The notes under the pieces are model-generated. The model searched no databases. It was not told where the DNA came from and was given only the letters and a program-made list of their open reading frames with translations. The position numbers and the translations under genes are program-made. This document shows, one piece after another, positions 18,420 through 27,806 of a stretch of 64,000 nt of DNA. Every line of letters starts with the position of its first letter. Positions within the stretch are counted from its first letter, which is position 1. This DNA comes from Staphylococcus auricularis. GTDB lineage: Bacteria; Bacillota; Bacilli; Staphylococcales; Staphylococcaceae. The stretch lies in contig NZ_LLER01000002.1 of assembly GCF_001500315.1 (NCBI RefSeq), forward strand, positions 62,001 through 126,000, written 5' to 3'.

Positions 18420-19550
18420 ATGAACGAAAAATTCAAACCGCTTTTTGATCCTTTAACCTTGCCAAATGGTGCTAAGCTTAAGAATCGTTTTACACTTGCC
18501 CCTTTAACACACGTGTCTTCTCATGAAGATGGTACTGTCTCAGATGAAGAACTCGAGCACATGGCATTACGTTCTAAAGATGTGGGCTTAGCTATTACGG
18601 CAGCCAGTTTTGTGACTGACATCGGTAAAGCCTTCCCAGGTGAACCGTCAGTTGCACATGATTCAGATGTTGAAGGTATGACGCGTTTAGCTAAAGAAAT
18701 GAAAAAGAATGGCGCTAAAGCAGTGGTACAAATCCATCACGGTGGTGCACAAGGCTTACCTGAGTTTACTCCAAATGGCGATGTTGCAGCACCAAGTCCA
18801 GTTGATATGGAAAGCTTCGGCTACCCTGAACACCACGCACGTGAACTCACACATGATGAAATTGAAGCGACGATTCACGACTTTGGTGAAGCTACACGTC
18901 GCGCTATCGAGGCTGGCTTTGATGGTGTAGAACTTCACGGCGCAAATCACTATCTTTTACATCAATTCGTCTCTCCATATTACAATCGTCGCGATGATCA
19001 ATGGGGTGAAGATCGTTTATTATTCCCTCGTCGTGTCATTGATGAAGTCGTTGATGTTGTTCAAAAATATGCTGATGATGATTTTATTATCGGTTACCGT
19101 TTATCTCCAGAAGAAGCGGAAAAACCAGGTATTACAATGGAAAACACTGAAACATTGGTTAATATGTTACTAGAAAGACCCATTGATTACATTCACGTTT
19201 CATTATGGAAAATGAATTCCACAACACGTGAAGGTAAATATCAAGGTGAAAAACGCCTTAAAACCATTCATGACTGGATTAACGGTCGTGTACCTCTCAT
19301 CGGTATCGGTCAAGTTTATGATGCAGAGCATGCATTAGAAGCGATTAATAGCGGTGACATTGAACTCGTTGCCTTAGGTCGAGGCATCCTCTTAGATGCA
19401 GAATTCATCAGTAAACTCGCTGCAGGTAAAGAAGATGAAATTGATGTGACGTTCGACCCAGAACGAGAAGACTTACACCAATTACCTCCAAAACTGTGGG
19501 AACAATTTAATAAAGGATTCTATCGTGTTCCACGTAAAGATGATAAATAA
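18420..19550 (+). CDS. ofrA: Old yellow enzyme family flavin oxidoreductase
   Basis: This 376-residue FMN enzyme of the OYE/NADH:flavin oxidoreductase family is a TIM barrel starting at KPLFDPLTLPNGAKLKNRF. It has the conserved ELHGANHYLLHQF motif near residue 172, whose His and Asn bind the substrate carbonyl, and SPYYNRRDDQWGE just after. Near the C-terminus, ELVALGRGILLD contacts the FMN phosphate. In S. aureus the gene at this position is ofrA, an electrophile- and chlorine-stress reductase; the symbol rests on synteny and family. The start is ATG after TAGGAGG. It is transcribed alone. Confidence 0.85.
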   Translation: MNEKFKPLFDPLTLPNGAKLKNRFTLAPLTHVSSHEDGTVSDEELEHMALRSKDVGLAITAASFVTDIGKAFPGEPSVAHDSDVEGMTRLAKEMKKNGAKAVVQIHHGGAQGLPEFTPNGDVAAPSPVDMESFGYPEHHARELTHDEIEATIHDFGEATRRAIEAGFDGVELHGANHYLLHQFVSPYYNRRDDQWGEDRLLFPRRVIDEVVDVVQKYADDDFIIGYRLSPEEAEKPGITMENTETLVNMLLERPIDYIHVSLWKMNSTTREGKYQGEKRLKTIHDWINGRVPLIGIGQVYDAEHALEAINSGDIELVALGRGILLDAEFISKLAAGKEDEIDVTFDPEREDLHQLPPKLWEQFNKGFYRVPRKDDK

Positions 19551-19569
19551 TAGTATTTAATTACAATTC

Positions 19570-19612
19570 GCATCTCGGCGCATGTGCAAGACATGTACCG
19601 AGGTGCTTTTTT
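19570..19612 (+). terminator. Intrinsic terminator after ofrA
   Basis: A 16-base stem (19570-19585 with 19591-19606) with a GCAAG loop is followed by six T residues. Confidence 0.88.
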
Positions 19613-19900
19613 AATGTTTTGGCATAATTTTTATTTGAAAAATAGGGCCCAGAGGCACTCATTTTTGCTAAAAAGACGCACAATTGTGAAAAATGCGTTT
19701 TAATGCTGAAAAAAGCGTGTATAAAAAATTAATAAATCGTGTTCCTACGCACTTTAAAATGGTTGAATATACGAAAACGCGTAAATTTAGTAATAATGAA
19801 AATATTTTTAAGAAAACAATATAATTATCTTGTGTCAAAACCTATATCTGTGTCATTATATGTGTAAGGGTTTTCCTAAATAAAACAAAGGGGGATTATT
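19613..19900 (+). promoter_or_regulatory. Upstream region of rocA
   Basis: About 290 AT-rich bases lie between the ofrA terminator and rocA. TTGTGT near 19830 and CATTAT near 19854 could form a promoter with an 18-base spacer. Short symmetric elements such as CACAATTGTG at about 19680 are present, but I could not match an ArgR, CcpA or CodY consensus convincingly. Confidence 0.35.
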
Positions 19901-21445
19901 ATGATTCCATATAAACATGAACCATTTACAGATTTTACCCAACAAAGTAACGTAGACGCTTACCAACAGGCCATCGAAAAGGTAGAAAGCGAATTGGGCA
20001 AAACGTATCCTTTAATCATTAATGGAGAGCGTATTTACACTGACGATACAACACGCTCTTATAATCCATCTGATAGAGAAGAAACAATTGGTTATGTTTC
20101 AAAAGCAACTCAAGAACATGCGCAACAAGCTGTAGAAGCAGCGAAAGAAGCGTTTAAAACATGGCGTAATGTAGACCCAGAAGTGAGAGCAAACATTCTA
20201 TTCCGTGCAGCAGCGATTACACGTAGACGTAAACATGAATTCTCAGCATTGTTAACAAAAGAAGGCGGTAAACCATGGAAAGAAGCAGATGCAGATACTG
20301 CTGAAGCGATTGACTTCATGGAATATTACGGTCGCGAAATGCTCCGCTTAAAAGACGGTAAAAAAGTGGAAAGTCGTCCAGGCGAGTACAATCAATACGA
20401 TTATTTACCAATTGGTGTAAGCGTTGTCATTTCTCCGTGGAACTTCGCATATGCGATCATGGCAGGTACAACAGTGGCTCCGGTTGTTACAGGTAATACG
20501 GTATTATTAAAACCATCATCAAATACGCCAGTCATTTCATATAAATTTATGGAAGTACTTGAAGAAGCAGGTTTACCAAAAGGCGTTGTAAACTGGATTC
20601 CAGGTTCTTCAGCAGACATCGGTAACTATTTAGTTGAACATAAAGATGTTGGACTTATTTCATTCACAGGTTCAAAACGTGTCGGTACAGATATTATGCA
20701 ACGTGCTTCAAAAATCCAAGAAGGTCAAAACCACATGAAACGTGTCATTGCTGAAATGGGTGGTAAAGACACAATCGTTGTTGATGATGAAGCAAACTTA
20801 GATACTGCTACAGATGCAATCGTTACTTCTGCATTCGGTTTCTCAGGTCAAAAATGTTCTGCATGTTCACGTGTCATTGCAGTGGAAAGCGTTTATGACA
20901 AGTTATTAGATCGTGTGAAAGCAGCAACTGAACAATTAACAGTGGGTAATGCAGCAGATCACAACAACTATATGGGACCAGTTATTGATGAAAAATCACT
21001 CAATAAAATTAAAGATTATCTTGAAATTGGTGAAGAAGAAGGTCGCTTAGTGACTGGAGGTAAAGTTGACGAATCAACAGGTAACTTTGTTTATCCAACG
21101 ATTTTCGGTGACTTAGCCCATGATTCACGCGTGATGCAAGAAGAAATCTTTGGACCAGTTGTTGGTTTCAGTAAAGCGAAAGATTTCGATCAAGCGATTG
21201 AATATGCGAACGATACAGAATATGGTTTAACAGGTGCCGTGATTTCTAACAACCGTATGAAACTCGAACAAGCACGTCGTGACTTCTTAGTAGGTAACTT
21301 ATACTTTAACCGAGGATGTACAGGTGCTGTCGTAGGTTATCAACCATTCGGCGGCTTCAAAATGTCTGGTACAGACTCTAAAGCAGGTGGCCCAGATTAC
21401 CTCGTATTACACATGCAAGGTCGTACAGTCTCAGAACATCTATAA
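19901..21445 (+). CDS. rocA: L-glutamate gamma-semialdehyde (1-pyrroline-5-carboxylate) dehydrogenase
   Basis: This 514-residue aldehyde dehydrogenase oxidises pyrroline-5-carboxylate/glutamate semialdehyde to glutamate with NAD+. [15 protein letters not shown] near residue 175 is a conserved ALDH motif. The catalytic Glu lies in VIAEMGGKD near 287 and the nucleophilic Cys in [14 protein letters not shown] near 321. Length equals that of RocA/PutC-type enzymes of Firmicutes. The ribosome site is AAAGGGGG. It is the first gene of rocA-rocD-gudB, so the product of RocD is passed straight to RocA and then to GudB. Confidence 0.94.
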   Translation: MIPYKHEPFTDFTQQSNVDAYQQAIEKVESELGKTYPLIINGERIYTDDTTRSYNPSDREETIGYVSKATQEHAQQAVEAAKEAFKTWRNVDPEVRANILFRAAAITRRRKHEFSALLTKEGGKPWKEADADTAEAIDFMEYYGREMLRLKDGKKVESRPGEYNQYDYLPIGVSVVISPWNFAYAIMAGTTVAPVVTGNTVLLKPSSNTPVISYKFMEVLEEAGLPKGVVNWIPGSSADIGNYLVEHKDVGLISFTGSKRVGTDIMQRASKIQEGQNHMKRVIAEMGGKDTIVVDDEANLDTATDAIVTSAFGFSGQKCSACSRVIAVESVYDKLLDRVKAATEQLTVGNAADHNNYMGPVIDEKSLNKIKDYLEIGEEEGRLVTGGKVDESTGNFVYPTIFGDLAHDSRVMQEEIFGPVVGFSKAKDFDQAIEYANDTEYGLTGAVISNNRMKLEQARRDFLVGNLYFNRGCTGAVVGYQPFGGFKMSGTDSKAGGPDYLVLHMQGRTVSEHL

Positions 21446-21466
21446 GATAAACTAAATAGATTTTAC

Positions 21467-21524
21467 TTACGCCAAAGATATATTGACAGAGACGAAAATG
21501 CGTTGTGATATATTTTTGGCGTAA
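21467..21524 (+). other. 19-bp RNA-style hairpin between rocA and rocD
   Basis: The left arm (21467-21485) starts TTACGCCAAAG and the right arm (21506-21524) ends TTTGGCGTAA. All 19 pairs form in RNA if three G-U pairs are allowed. The loop is 20 bases. No T-run follows on either strand, so it is not a classical terminator. It may set the relative level of rocA and rocD mRNA. Confidence 0.6.
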
Positions 21525-21629
21525 AATTTAAGAAATAATGAGCAAATAGTGTTAATCTTCTTAAAATAAGTTATGATATAGGTGTAAATGCTTACTTTTA
21601 GAATTTAATAAAAACAAAGGGGAGATATT

Positions 21630-22826
21630 ATGACAAGATCAGAAGAAATTATCGAACTTACAAACCACTATGGGGCGCAGAACTATGTACCACTACCGAT
21701 CGTAATATCAGAAGCTGAAGGGGTTTGGGTGAAAGACCCTGAAGGCAATAAATATATGGATATGTTATCAGCATATTCAGCAGTTAACCAAGGACACAGA
21801 CATCCGAAAATTATCCAAGCATTAAAAGATCAAGCAGATAAAGTAACGTTAACATCTCGTGCATTCCACAGCGAAAACTTAGGCGCTTGGTACGAAAAAG
21901 TGTGCAAACTTTCTGGTAAAGAAAAAGCACTTCCAATGAACACTGGGGCAGAAGCGGTAGAAACTGCATTGAAAGCAGCACGTCGTTGGGCTTATGAAGT
22001 GAAAAAAATCGAACCAGATCAAGCTGAAATTATCGCGTTCAATGGTAACTTCCACGGACGTACGATGGCACCGGTTTCACTATCTTCTGAAGCTGAATAT
22101 CAACGCGGTTATGGTCCTTTACTAGACGGATTCCGTAAAGTCGATTTTGGTGTTATTGAAGCAGTTAAATCAGCAATCAATGACAACACTGCAGCGATTT
22201 TAATCGAACCGATCCAAGGTGAAGCGGGTATTAATGTACCACCTGAAGGTTATCTTAAAGAAATTAGAACACTATGTGATGAACATAATGTACTCTTTAT
22301 CGCGGATGAAATTCAAGCAGGATTAGGCCGTTCAGGTAAGCTATTCGCAACCGATTGGGATGACGTCAAACCTGATGTATACATTTTAGGTAAAGCGTTA
22401 GGTGGCGGAATCTTACCGATTTCTGTCGTGCTTGCAGATGAAGAAGTATTAGGCGTCTTCACTCCTGGTTCTCACGGTTCAACATTTGGGGGTAACCCAC
22501 TTGCTGCAGCGGTATCTATCGCAGCATTAGATGTTATTATCGATGAAGATTTACCAGGTCGTTCTCAAGAATTAGGCGAATACTTCAAAGGGGAATTACA
22601 AAAAATTGATCATCCAGAGATCAAAGAAGTTCGCGGTCGCGGTTTATTCATCGGTATTGAATTAAACGAAAATGCACGTCCATATTGTGAAGCGCTTAAA
22701 GATCAAGGATTGTTATGTAAAGAAACACACGACACAGTCATTCGTTTTGCACCACCTTTAATTATCAGCAAAGAAGAATTAGACTTCGCAATTGATAAAG
22801 TGAAAAATGTTTTTGAGAATAAATAA
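21630..22826 (+). CDS. rocD: Ornithine aminotransferase
   Basis: This 398-residue class III PLP aminotransferase moves the delta-amino group of ornithine to 2-oxoglutarate, giving glutamate semialdehyde and glutamate. Conserved parts are [20 protein letters not shown] near residue 107, [18 protein letters not shown] near 230, with the PLP-binding Asp, and [13 protein letters not shown] near 254, with the Schiff-base Lys. The family-typical [11 protein letters not shown] follows near 335. It starts at ATG after AAAGGGGAG. It stands between rocA and gudB on the same strand and supplies P5C for RocA. Confidence 0.93.
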   Translation: MTRSEEIIELTNHYGAQNYVPLPIVISEAEGVWVKDPEGNKYMDMLSAYSAVNQGHRHPKIIQALKDQADKVTLTSRAFHSENLGAWYEKVCKLSGKEKALPMNTGAEAVETALKAARRWAYEVKKIEPDQAEIIAFNGNFHGRTMAPVSLSSEAEYQRGYGPLLDGFRKVDFGVIEAVKSAINDNTAAILIEPIQGEAGINVPPEGYLKEIRTLCDEHNVLFIADEIQAGLGRSGKLFATDWDDVKPDVYILGKALGGGILPISVVLADEEVLGVFTPGSHGSTFGGNPLAAAVSIAALDVIIDEDLPGRSQELGEYFKGELQKIDHPEIKEVRGRGLFIGIELNENARPYCEALKDQGLLCKETHDTVIRFAPPLIISKEELDFAIDKVKNVFENK

Positions 22827-22883
22827 CAAGCACAGAAGTTAACAGCGACCTTTTAAAAGGGTCAACATATGTTACAATTTAAG

Positions 22884-22901
22884 TAAGAAAGCGAAATCAT
22901 T
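22884..22901 (+). promoter_or_regulatory. cre-like site (CcpA) before gudB
   Basis: TAAGAAAGCGAAATCATT matches the 18-base consensus WWTGNAARCGNWWWCAWW at all but one position (T replaced by A at position 3). It sits just downstream of a TACAAT hexamer at 22872-22877, where binding would block transcription. CcpA control of glutamate catabolism is known in staphylococci. Confidence 0.55.
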
Positions 22902-22928
22902 AGTTACGAAAAAGAGGCGAAATGGATC

Positions 22929-24173
22929 ATGACTGAAGAAAATAATTTAGTGACTTCCACTCAAACGATTATCAATGAAGCATTGCACAAATTAGGTTTT
23001 GATGATGGCATGTATGAGTTAATTAAAGAACCGTTAAGATTTTTGAAAGTACGTATTCCAGTCCGTATGGATGATGGTACTGTTAAAACTTTTACTGGAT
23101 TCCGTGCTCAACATAACGACGCAGTAGGACTTACAAAAGGTGGGGTACGTTTCCACCCTGATGTGAATGAAGAAGAGGTTAAAGCACTCTCAATGTGGAT
23201 GACTTTAAAATGTGGTATCGTCGATTTACCTTATGGCGGTGGTAAAGGTGGTATCATTTGTGATCCACGTCAGATGAGTATTCACGAAGTTGAGCGTCTA
23301 TCTCGCGGATATGTCCGTGCGATTTCACAATTCGTAGGACCGACAAAAGACATTCCAGCGCCAGACGTCTTTACAAACTCTCAAATCATGGCGTGGATGA
23401 TGGATGAATACAGTTCACTAGATAAGTTCAATTCACCTGGTTTTATCACTGGTAAACCTATTGTACTCGGTGGTTCTCAAGGCCGTGACCGTTCTACTGC
23501 ACTCGGTGTAGTTATTGCGATTGAACAAGCTGCGAAACGTCGCGGTATCGATGTTAAAGATGCACGCGTAGTGATTCAAGGTTTCGGTAATGCAGGTAGT
23601 TTCCTAGCTAAATTCTTATATGACATGGGCGCTAAAGTTGTAGGTATTTCTGATGCATACGGTGCGTTACATGATCCAGAAGGTTTAGACATCGATTACC
23701 TACTAGACAGAAGAGATAGCTTTGGTACAGTGACAAACTTATTTGAAGATACGATTTCAAACAAAGAATTATTTGAAATTGACTGTGACATTTTAGTGCC
23801 AGCAGCGATTGCTAATCAAATCACTGAAGACAATGCGCTTGACATTAAAGCAAGCATCGTTGTTGAAGCGGCAAATGGTCCAACAACACCAGAAGCAACA
23901 CGTATCTTAACAGAACGTGACGTGTTACTTGTACCAGACGTACTTGCAAGCGCAGGCGGTGTGACAGTGTCTTACTTCGAATGGGTTCAAAACAACGAAG
24001 GTTACTATTGGACAGAAGAAGAAGTAAATGAAAAATTACGTGATAAACTCATTACCGCATTTGATACGATTTATGAGCTTTCACAAAACAGAAAAATTGA
24101 TATGCGTCTCGCTGCTTACATCGTCGGTATTAAACGTACAGCAGAAGCAGCACGCTACCGTGGTTGGGCTTAA
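22929..24173 (+). CDS. gudB: NAD-specific glutamate dehydrogenase
   Basis: This 414-residue enzyme deaminates glutamate to 2-oxoglutarate. TKGGVRFHPDVNEEEVKAL near residue 60 and the catalytic-Lys segment DLPYGGGKGGIICDPR near 100 are the Glu/Leu/Phe/Val dehydrogenase signature. The NAD-binding fold RVVIQGFGNAGSFLAKFLYD lies near 215. Length and N-terminus match GudB/RocG of Firmicutes. It is preceded by a cre-like site and AAAGAGGCG. It completes ornithine to 2-oxoglutarate conversion with RocD and RocA. Confidence 0.94.
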   Translation: MTEENNLVTSTQTIINEALHKLGFDDGMYELIKEPLRFLKVRIPVRMDDGTVKTFTGFRAQHNDAVGLTKGGVRFHPDVNEEEVKALSMWMTLKCGIVDLPYGGGKGGIICDPRQMSIHEVERLSRGYVRAISQFVGPTKDIPAPDVFTNSQIMAWMMDEYSSLDKFNSPGFITGKPIVLGGSQGRDRSTALGVVIAIEQAAKRRGIDVKDARVVIQGFGNAGSFLAKFLYDMGAKVVGISDAYGALHDPEGLDIDYLLDRRDSFGTVTNLFEDTISNKELFEIDCDILVPAAIANQITEDNALDIKASIVVEAANGPTTPEATRILTERDVLLVPDVLASAGGVTVSYFEWVQNNEGYYWTEEEVNEKLRDKLITAFDTIYELSQNRKIDMRLAAYIVGIKRTAEAARYRGWA

Positions 24174-24203
24174 ACAATAGACGATAAAATTTCATAATAG
24201 GCG

Positions 24204-24244
24204 AAAGCACGACAGTGATACGTGAGTCACTGCCGTGCTTTTTT
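24204..24244 (+). terminator. Terminator after gudB
   Basis: The 15-bp stem AAAGCACGACAGTGA / TCACTGCCGTGCTTT is followed by T residues. Confidence 0.9.
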
Positions 24245-24280
24245 ATGTGTTATTATTTTCGCAGTGTGGATCATCGACAT

Positions 24281-24319
24281 AAAAAACTGCCGAACAAGGA
24301 TGAGACCTTGTCCGACAGT
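24281..24319 (-). terminator. Terminator of glpQ
   Basis: The stem ACTGCCGAACAAGG / CCTTGTCCGACAGT is bounded by an A-run at 24281-24285 that reads as a T-run on the minus strand. Confidence 0.82.
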
Positions 24320-24363
24320 CGTGTCGTCACGTGCTTGTGGTCGACGATGTTAAAATACAAGCC

Positions 24364-25380
24364 TTATTCGTATTCGCTTACGACGCCTTTGTAAACATCA
24401 GCGTAGTTAGTGAATAAACCATCTACACCTAAGTTGTTCATTTCTCTCATTTCGTCAGCTTCATCGACTGTGTAAGGGTGGATGAGGAAACCATTTTGTT
24501 TAAACATTTGTGTGTTTTGTGCGTTTAAGTCACTGTATTCAGGTCCAACACCTACAACGATTTGACGTAAGTATTCGATATCTTTGGCAGTGAGATCTTC
24601 AATTTCTCCTTCTTCCATTAAACGAATTAAAGGGAGGCTAGGATTTAATTTATGCATTTTTTCTAAGCTTTCAGGTGAGAAAGATTGAATTAACACATGA
24701 CCGTTTTGAAGTGAGTCATTCGTTAACATATTGTGTTTATCTAACACGTCGATTAATTTTTCTTCCATACCGGGATAAACATCAGGTGATTTAGTTTCAA
24801 TGTAGTAGTTTGCATCAGTACCATAGCGTTCAAGGATTTCATCTAATGTAGGGATTTGTGCACCTTCATAATCTTTGCTGGCATATTCAGGTGTATCTTC
24901 GTTGAACCAGCTACCTGCATCTAATTTTTTAAGTTCTTTTAATGTATAATCTTCAACACGGCCTTTACCGTTCGTTGTACGATCGACTTCTTCATCGTGC
25001 ATGGCGATGAGGTGACCATCTTTTGTCATTTGTAAATCGATTTCGATGTAAGAAGCGCCGATTTCGTTATGACTTTTATCATATGCATTGAAAGTATGTT
25101 CTGGTGCATAACCACTCGCACCACGGTGAGCGACAGTAGTGAAACGTTCACCAGTTAAGTTAGTAGTGTAACCAAATTGTTGACCAGTTTGTTGCTGTTG
25201 TAAAATCGCAGCGTTCATTTCAGTTTGTGCATTTTGATTTTGTTGTGGGGCTTGTTGTTGTTCAACTTCTTCAGGAGCTAAGCCACCGCCACTCGCTTGT
25301 GCTTCAGTTGTAAGGCCTAATCCTAAACCAAGCATCGTAGTGAATGAAAGACTAGTAAATAATAAACGTTTGGGTTTCAT
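24364..25380 (-). CDS. glpQ: Secreted glycerophosphodiester phosphodiesterase
   Basis: This 338-residue exported enzyme has a signal peptide at residues 1-29 (MKPKRLLFTSLSFTTMLGL..., ending TEAQAS). A glutamine-rich linker spans about residues 38-70, and the GDPD domain starts at FTTVAHRGASGYAPEHTF. Conserved catalytic and metal residues are seen in HRG, YIEIDLQMTKDGHLIAMHD and the later YIETKSPD. It hydrolyses glycerophosphodiesters or, in staphylococci, glycerophosphate teichoic acid fragments to release glycerol-3-phosphate. It is monocistronic, on the minus strand between gudB and pgi. Confidence 0.92.
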   Translation of the reverse strand: MKPKRLLFTSLSFTTMLGLGLGLTTEAQASGGGLAPEEVEQQQAPQQNQNAQTEMNAAILQQQQTGQQFGYTTNLTGERFTTVAHRGASGYAPEHTFNAYDKSHNEIGASYIEIDLQMTKDGHLIAMHDEEVDRTTNGKGRVEDYTLKELKKLDAGSWFNEDTPEYASKDYEGAQIPTLDEILERYGTDANYYIETKSPDVYPGMEEKLIDVLDKHNMLTNDSLQNGHVLIQSFSPESLEKMHKLNPSLPLIRLMEEGEIEDLTAKDIEYLRQIVVGVGPEYSDLNAQNTQMFKQNGFLIHPYTVDEADEMREMNNLGVDGLFTNYADVYKGVVSEYE

Positions 25381-25599
25381 TAATTGATTGCACTCCTTTA
25401 TTTTTAGTACAACTCCAAAGTATCAAAGTTTCGTGGTTATGACAATATGATTTACACAATGTTTAGAAATATAAAACGAAATACATATTATTTCCTAGTG
25501 TTAAGATGTTTGTAGTGATTTAAATTCGGTTATACCTTACATCGAGTAAGGAATCATACACATTAAGGAAAAAATGAATCATATTCGTAAGTTGGACGT

Positions 25600-25628
25600 T
25601 TGAATCGCGCGTCACAACTTAGTAAAAT
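25600..25628 (+). promoter_or_regulatory. Promoter of pgi
   Basis: TTGAAT and TAAAAT are separated by 17 bases, 38 bases before the pgi start. Confidence 0.65.
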
Positions 25629-25665
25629 GAATCTGAACTCTAACACATGACAGGAGGCGTATTTT

Positions 25666-26997
25666 ATGACGCACATTCAATTAGATTACAGTAAAGCCTT
25701 ATCATTTATCGGTGAACATGAACTCACTCAACAAGAAGACTTAGTTAAATTAATCCATCAAACCATCCATGAAGGTACAGGGGCAGGCAACGACTTCTTA
25801 GGTTGGCTAGACTTACCAGTGGATTACGATAAAGAAGAATTTTCTCGCATTCAAGATGCAGCACAATGTGTAAAACAAAACTCAGAAGTGCTTGTTGTTA
25901 TCGGTATTGGTGGTTCTTATCTAGGGGCACGCGCAGCTATTGAAATGTTGACATCTTCATTTAGAACCAACACTGAATACCCAGAAATTGTCTTTGTAGG
26001 TAACCATTTATCATCATCTTATACAGCTGAATTAATCGATTACTTAGATGGTAAAGATTTCTCAGTCAATGTTATCTCTAAATCAGGTACAACAACAGAA
26101 CCTGCCGTCGCATTTAGAGTGTTCAAACAATTATTAGAAGAAAAATACGGTAAAGACGAAGCGAAAACACGTATTTTTGCGACAACAGATAAAGAAAAAG
26201 GCGCACTTAAACAGCTCGCTACAAATGAAGGATACGAAACATTCGTCGTACCTGACGATGTCGGCGGTCGTTATTCCGTATTAACTGCCGTTGGTTTACT
26301 TCCTATTGCTGTCGCAGGTATTGATATTGATGCGATGATGAAAGGGGCAGCACAAGCACGTGAAGAGCTTTCATCTGATAACTTATCAGACAACATTGCT
26401 TATCAATATGCTACATTACGTAATATCCTTTACACTAAAGGTTACACAACAGAAATGTTAATCAATTTCGAACCATCTATGCAATATTTCAATGAATGGT
26501 GGAAACAATTATACGGTGAATCTGAAGGTAAAGACTTCAAAGGTATTTATCCTTCAAGCGCTAATTACACTACAGATTTACATTCATTAGGTCAATACGT
26601 ACAAGAAGGTCATCGTTTCCTATTTGAAACTGTAGTGAAAGTTGATGCGCCTAAACATGAAATTACAATTGAAGAAGATAGCGATGATTTAGATGGCTTG
26701 AATTACCTAGCTGGAAAAACAATGGACGAAGTCAACACGAAAGCATTTGAAGGTACATTGCTCGCACACACAGATGGAGGTGTGCCAAACTTAGTCATCC
26801 ATATTCCACAAATTGATGAAACAACATTTGGTTATCTCGTATATTTCTTTGAACTTGCTTGTGCAATGAGTGGTTACCAACTTGGAGTGAATCCATTCAA
26901 CCAACCCGGTGTAGAAGCCTACAAACAAAACATGTTTGCGTTACTCGGTAAATCTGGTTATGAAGATTTAAAAGCTGAGTTAGAAGATCGCCTCTAA
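25666..26997 (+). CDS. pgi: Glucose-6-phosphate isomerase
   Basis: This 443-residue glycolytic enzyme interconverts glucose-6-phosphate and fructose-6-phosphate. The first sugar-isomerase motif is [19 protein letters not shown] near residue 78, followed by [19 protein letters not shown] near 137, which binds phosphate. The active-site Glu lies in the [13 protein letters not shown] region near 285, and the C-terminal Lys in [15 protein letters not shown] near 410-420. The start follows CAGGAGGC. In S. aureus argGH lies between glpQ and pgi; here those genes are absent. Confidence 0.95.
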   Translation: MTHIQLDYSKALSFIGEHELTQQEDLVKLIHQTIHEGTGAGNDFLGWLDLPVDYDKEEFSRIQDAAQCVKQNSEVLVVIGIGGSYLGARAAIEMLTSSFRTNTEYPEIVFVGNHLSSSYTAELIDYLDGKDFSVNVISKSGTTTEPAVAFRVFKQLLEEKYGKDEAKTRIFATTDKEKGALKQLATNEGYETFVVPDDVGGRYSVLTAVGLLPIAVAGIDIDAMMKGAAQAREELSSDNLSDNIAYQYATLRNILYTKGYTTEMLINFEPSMQYFNEWWKQLYGESEGKDFKGIYPSSANYTTDLHSLGQYVQEGHRFLFETVVKVDAPKHEITIEEDSDDLDGLNYLAGKTMDEVNTKAFEGTLLAHTDGGVPNLVIHIPQIDETTFGYLVYFFELACAMSGYQLGVNPFNQPGVEAYKQNMFALLGKSGYEDLKAELEDRL

Positions 26998-27055
26998 GCG
27001 CGATAAAGTCATGTGAACCAAACATCTATACGTTTGGTTAAAAATAAACTGCAAT

Positions 27056-27120
27056 AGAAGAGTCTGAGACATCTTTTTAAAGACATTACGTCAGTCTTTG
27101 AAGTGTTTCAGGCTCTTCTT
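27056..27120 (+). terminator. Long hairpin terminator region after pgi
   Basis: Arms at about 27056-27084 and 27094-27120 form an imperfect stem of about 25 bp (AGAAGAGTCTGAGAC with GTTTCAGGCTCTTCT). A smaller hairpin, AACCAAAC/GTTTGGTT, precedes it at about 27016-27039. Confidence 0.7.
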
Positions 27121-27162
27121 CGTTTGGGCTCTCGTACCTCAGACTGATTTTATGCAATAGTA

Positions 27163-27191
27163 TTTCAATTGAGTAGGGAGTTCTATATAAT
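27163..27191 (+). promoter_or_regulatory. Promoter of VTT gene / sps operon
   Basis: TTTCAA (27163-27168), a 17-base spacer and TATAAT (27186-27191) precede the ATG at 27225. This promoter may also serve spsA and spsB. Confidence 0.6.
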
Positions 27192-27224
27192 ATGACTTAC
27201 ATGGAACAGCGAGGATGAACTGAG

Positions 27225-27731
27225 ATGGACACAATCAATACATGGTTTGAATATTTTGAACAACTTGGGCCATTAAAATATATTTTTGGCTTTATATTAC
27301 CGTTTATAGAAAATTTTATACCTATCTTACCGATCATTGCATTTGTCATTTTTAATGTGAATGCTTATGGATTTTGGATCGGCGTATTGCTTGCGTGGCT
27401 CGGTATTGTCACAGGAAGTTACATCGTTTTTGTGATATTTAGGAAGTTCTCGAACAGTAAGTTTATGAAAAAATTAAAGCAGCGTGAATCTGTGAAACGG
27501 TTGATTCACTTTATAGACCGTAATGGGATTGTACCCATCTTTATTTTGTTGAGCTTTCCTTTTACACCGAGTTCGCTCATTAACGTTGTCGCAAGTATTT
27601 CACATATTAAGTCACATTATTATATATGGGCGCTCTGTATTTCAAAATTGATCATGGTGAGTATCGTCGGATTTTTGGGTAAAGATATACGAACGTTCTT
27701 TACTGACCGACTCGTCTCATTATTTCTATAG
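27225..27731 (+). CDS. VTT/DedA-type membrane protein, probably truncated by a frameshift
   Basis: The 168 residues have hydrophobic segments, and SFPFTPSSLINVVASIS near residue 110 is the typical VTT (SNARE-associated/TVP38) domain loop. The frame stops at TAG 27729, in the middle of what should be the last helix. Reading from 27716 in the -1 frame gives LIISIVVIIVVWIVGRKIEQ, a membrane helix plus basic tail, ending at TGA 27800-27802. That stop overlaps the spsA ribosome site, as expected in a compact operon. A one-base loss between about 27703 and 27729 (or a sequencing error) therefore seems to have cut the C-terminus. The function is unclear; lipid scrambling or transport is proposed for the family. 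Confidence 0.7.
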   Translation: MDTINTWFEYFEQLGPLKYIFGFILPFIENFIPILPIIAFVIFNVNAYGFWIGVLLAWLGIVTGSYIVFVIFRKFSNSKFMKKLKQRESVKRLIHFIDRNGIVPIFILLSFPFTPSSLINVVASISHIKSHYYIWALCISKLIMVSIVGFLGKDIRTFFTDRLVSLFL

Positions 27732-27806
27732 TTGTTATCATCGTAGTATGGATCGTAGGACGTAAGATAGAACAACATTATATGCATGCTTCAGAGGAGT
27801 GACGAA

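Noticed and set aside
19613-19720. Possible CodY or cre site upstream of rocA
   Set aside because: Best alignments matched only about two thirds of the CodY consensus, and no CG-centred cre motif kept the required spacing.
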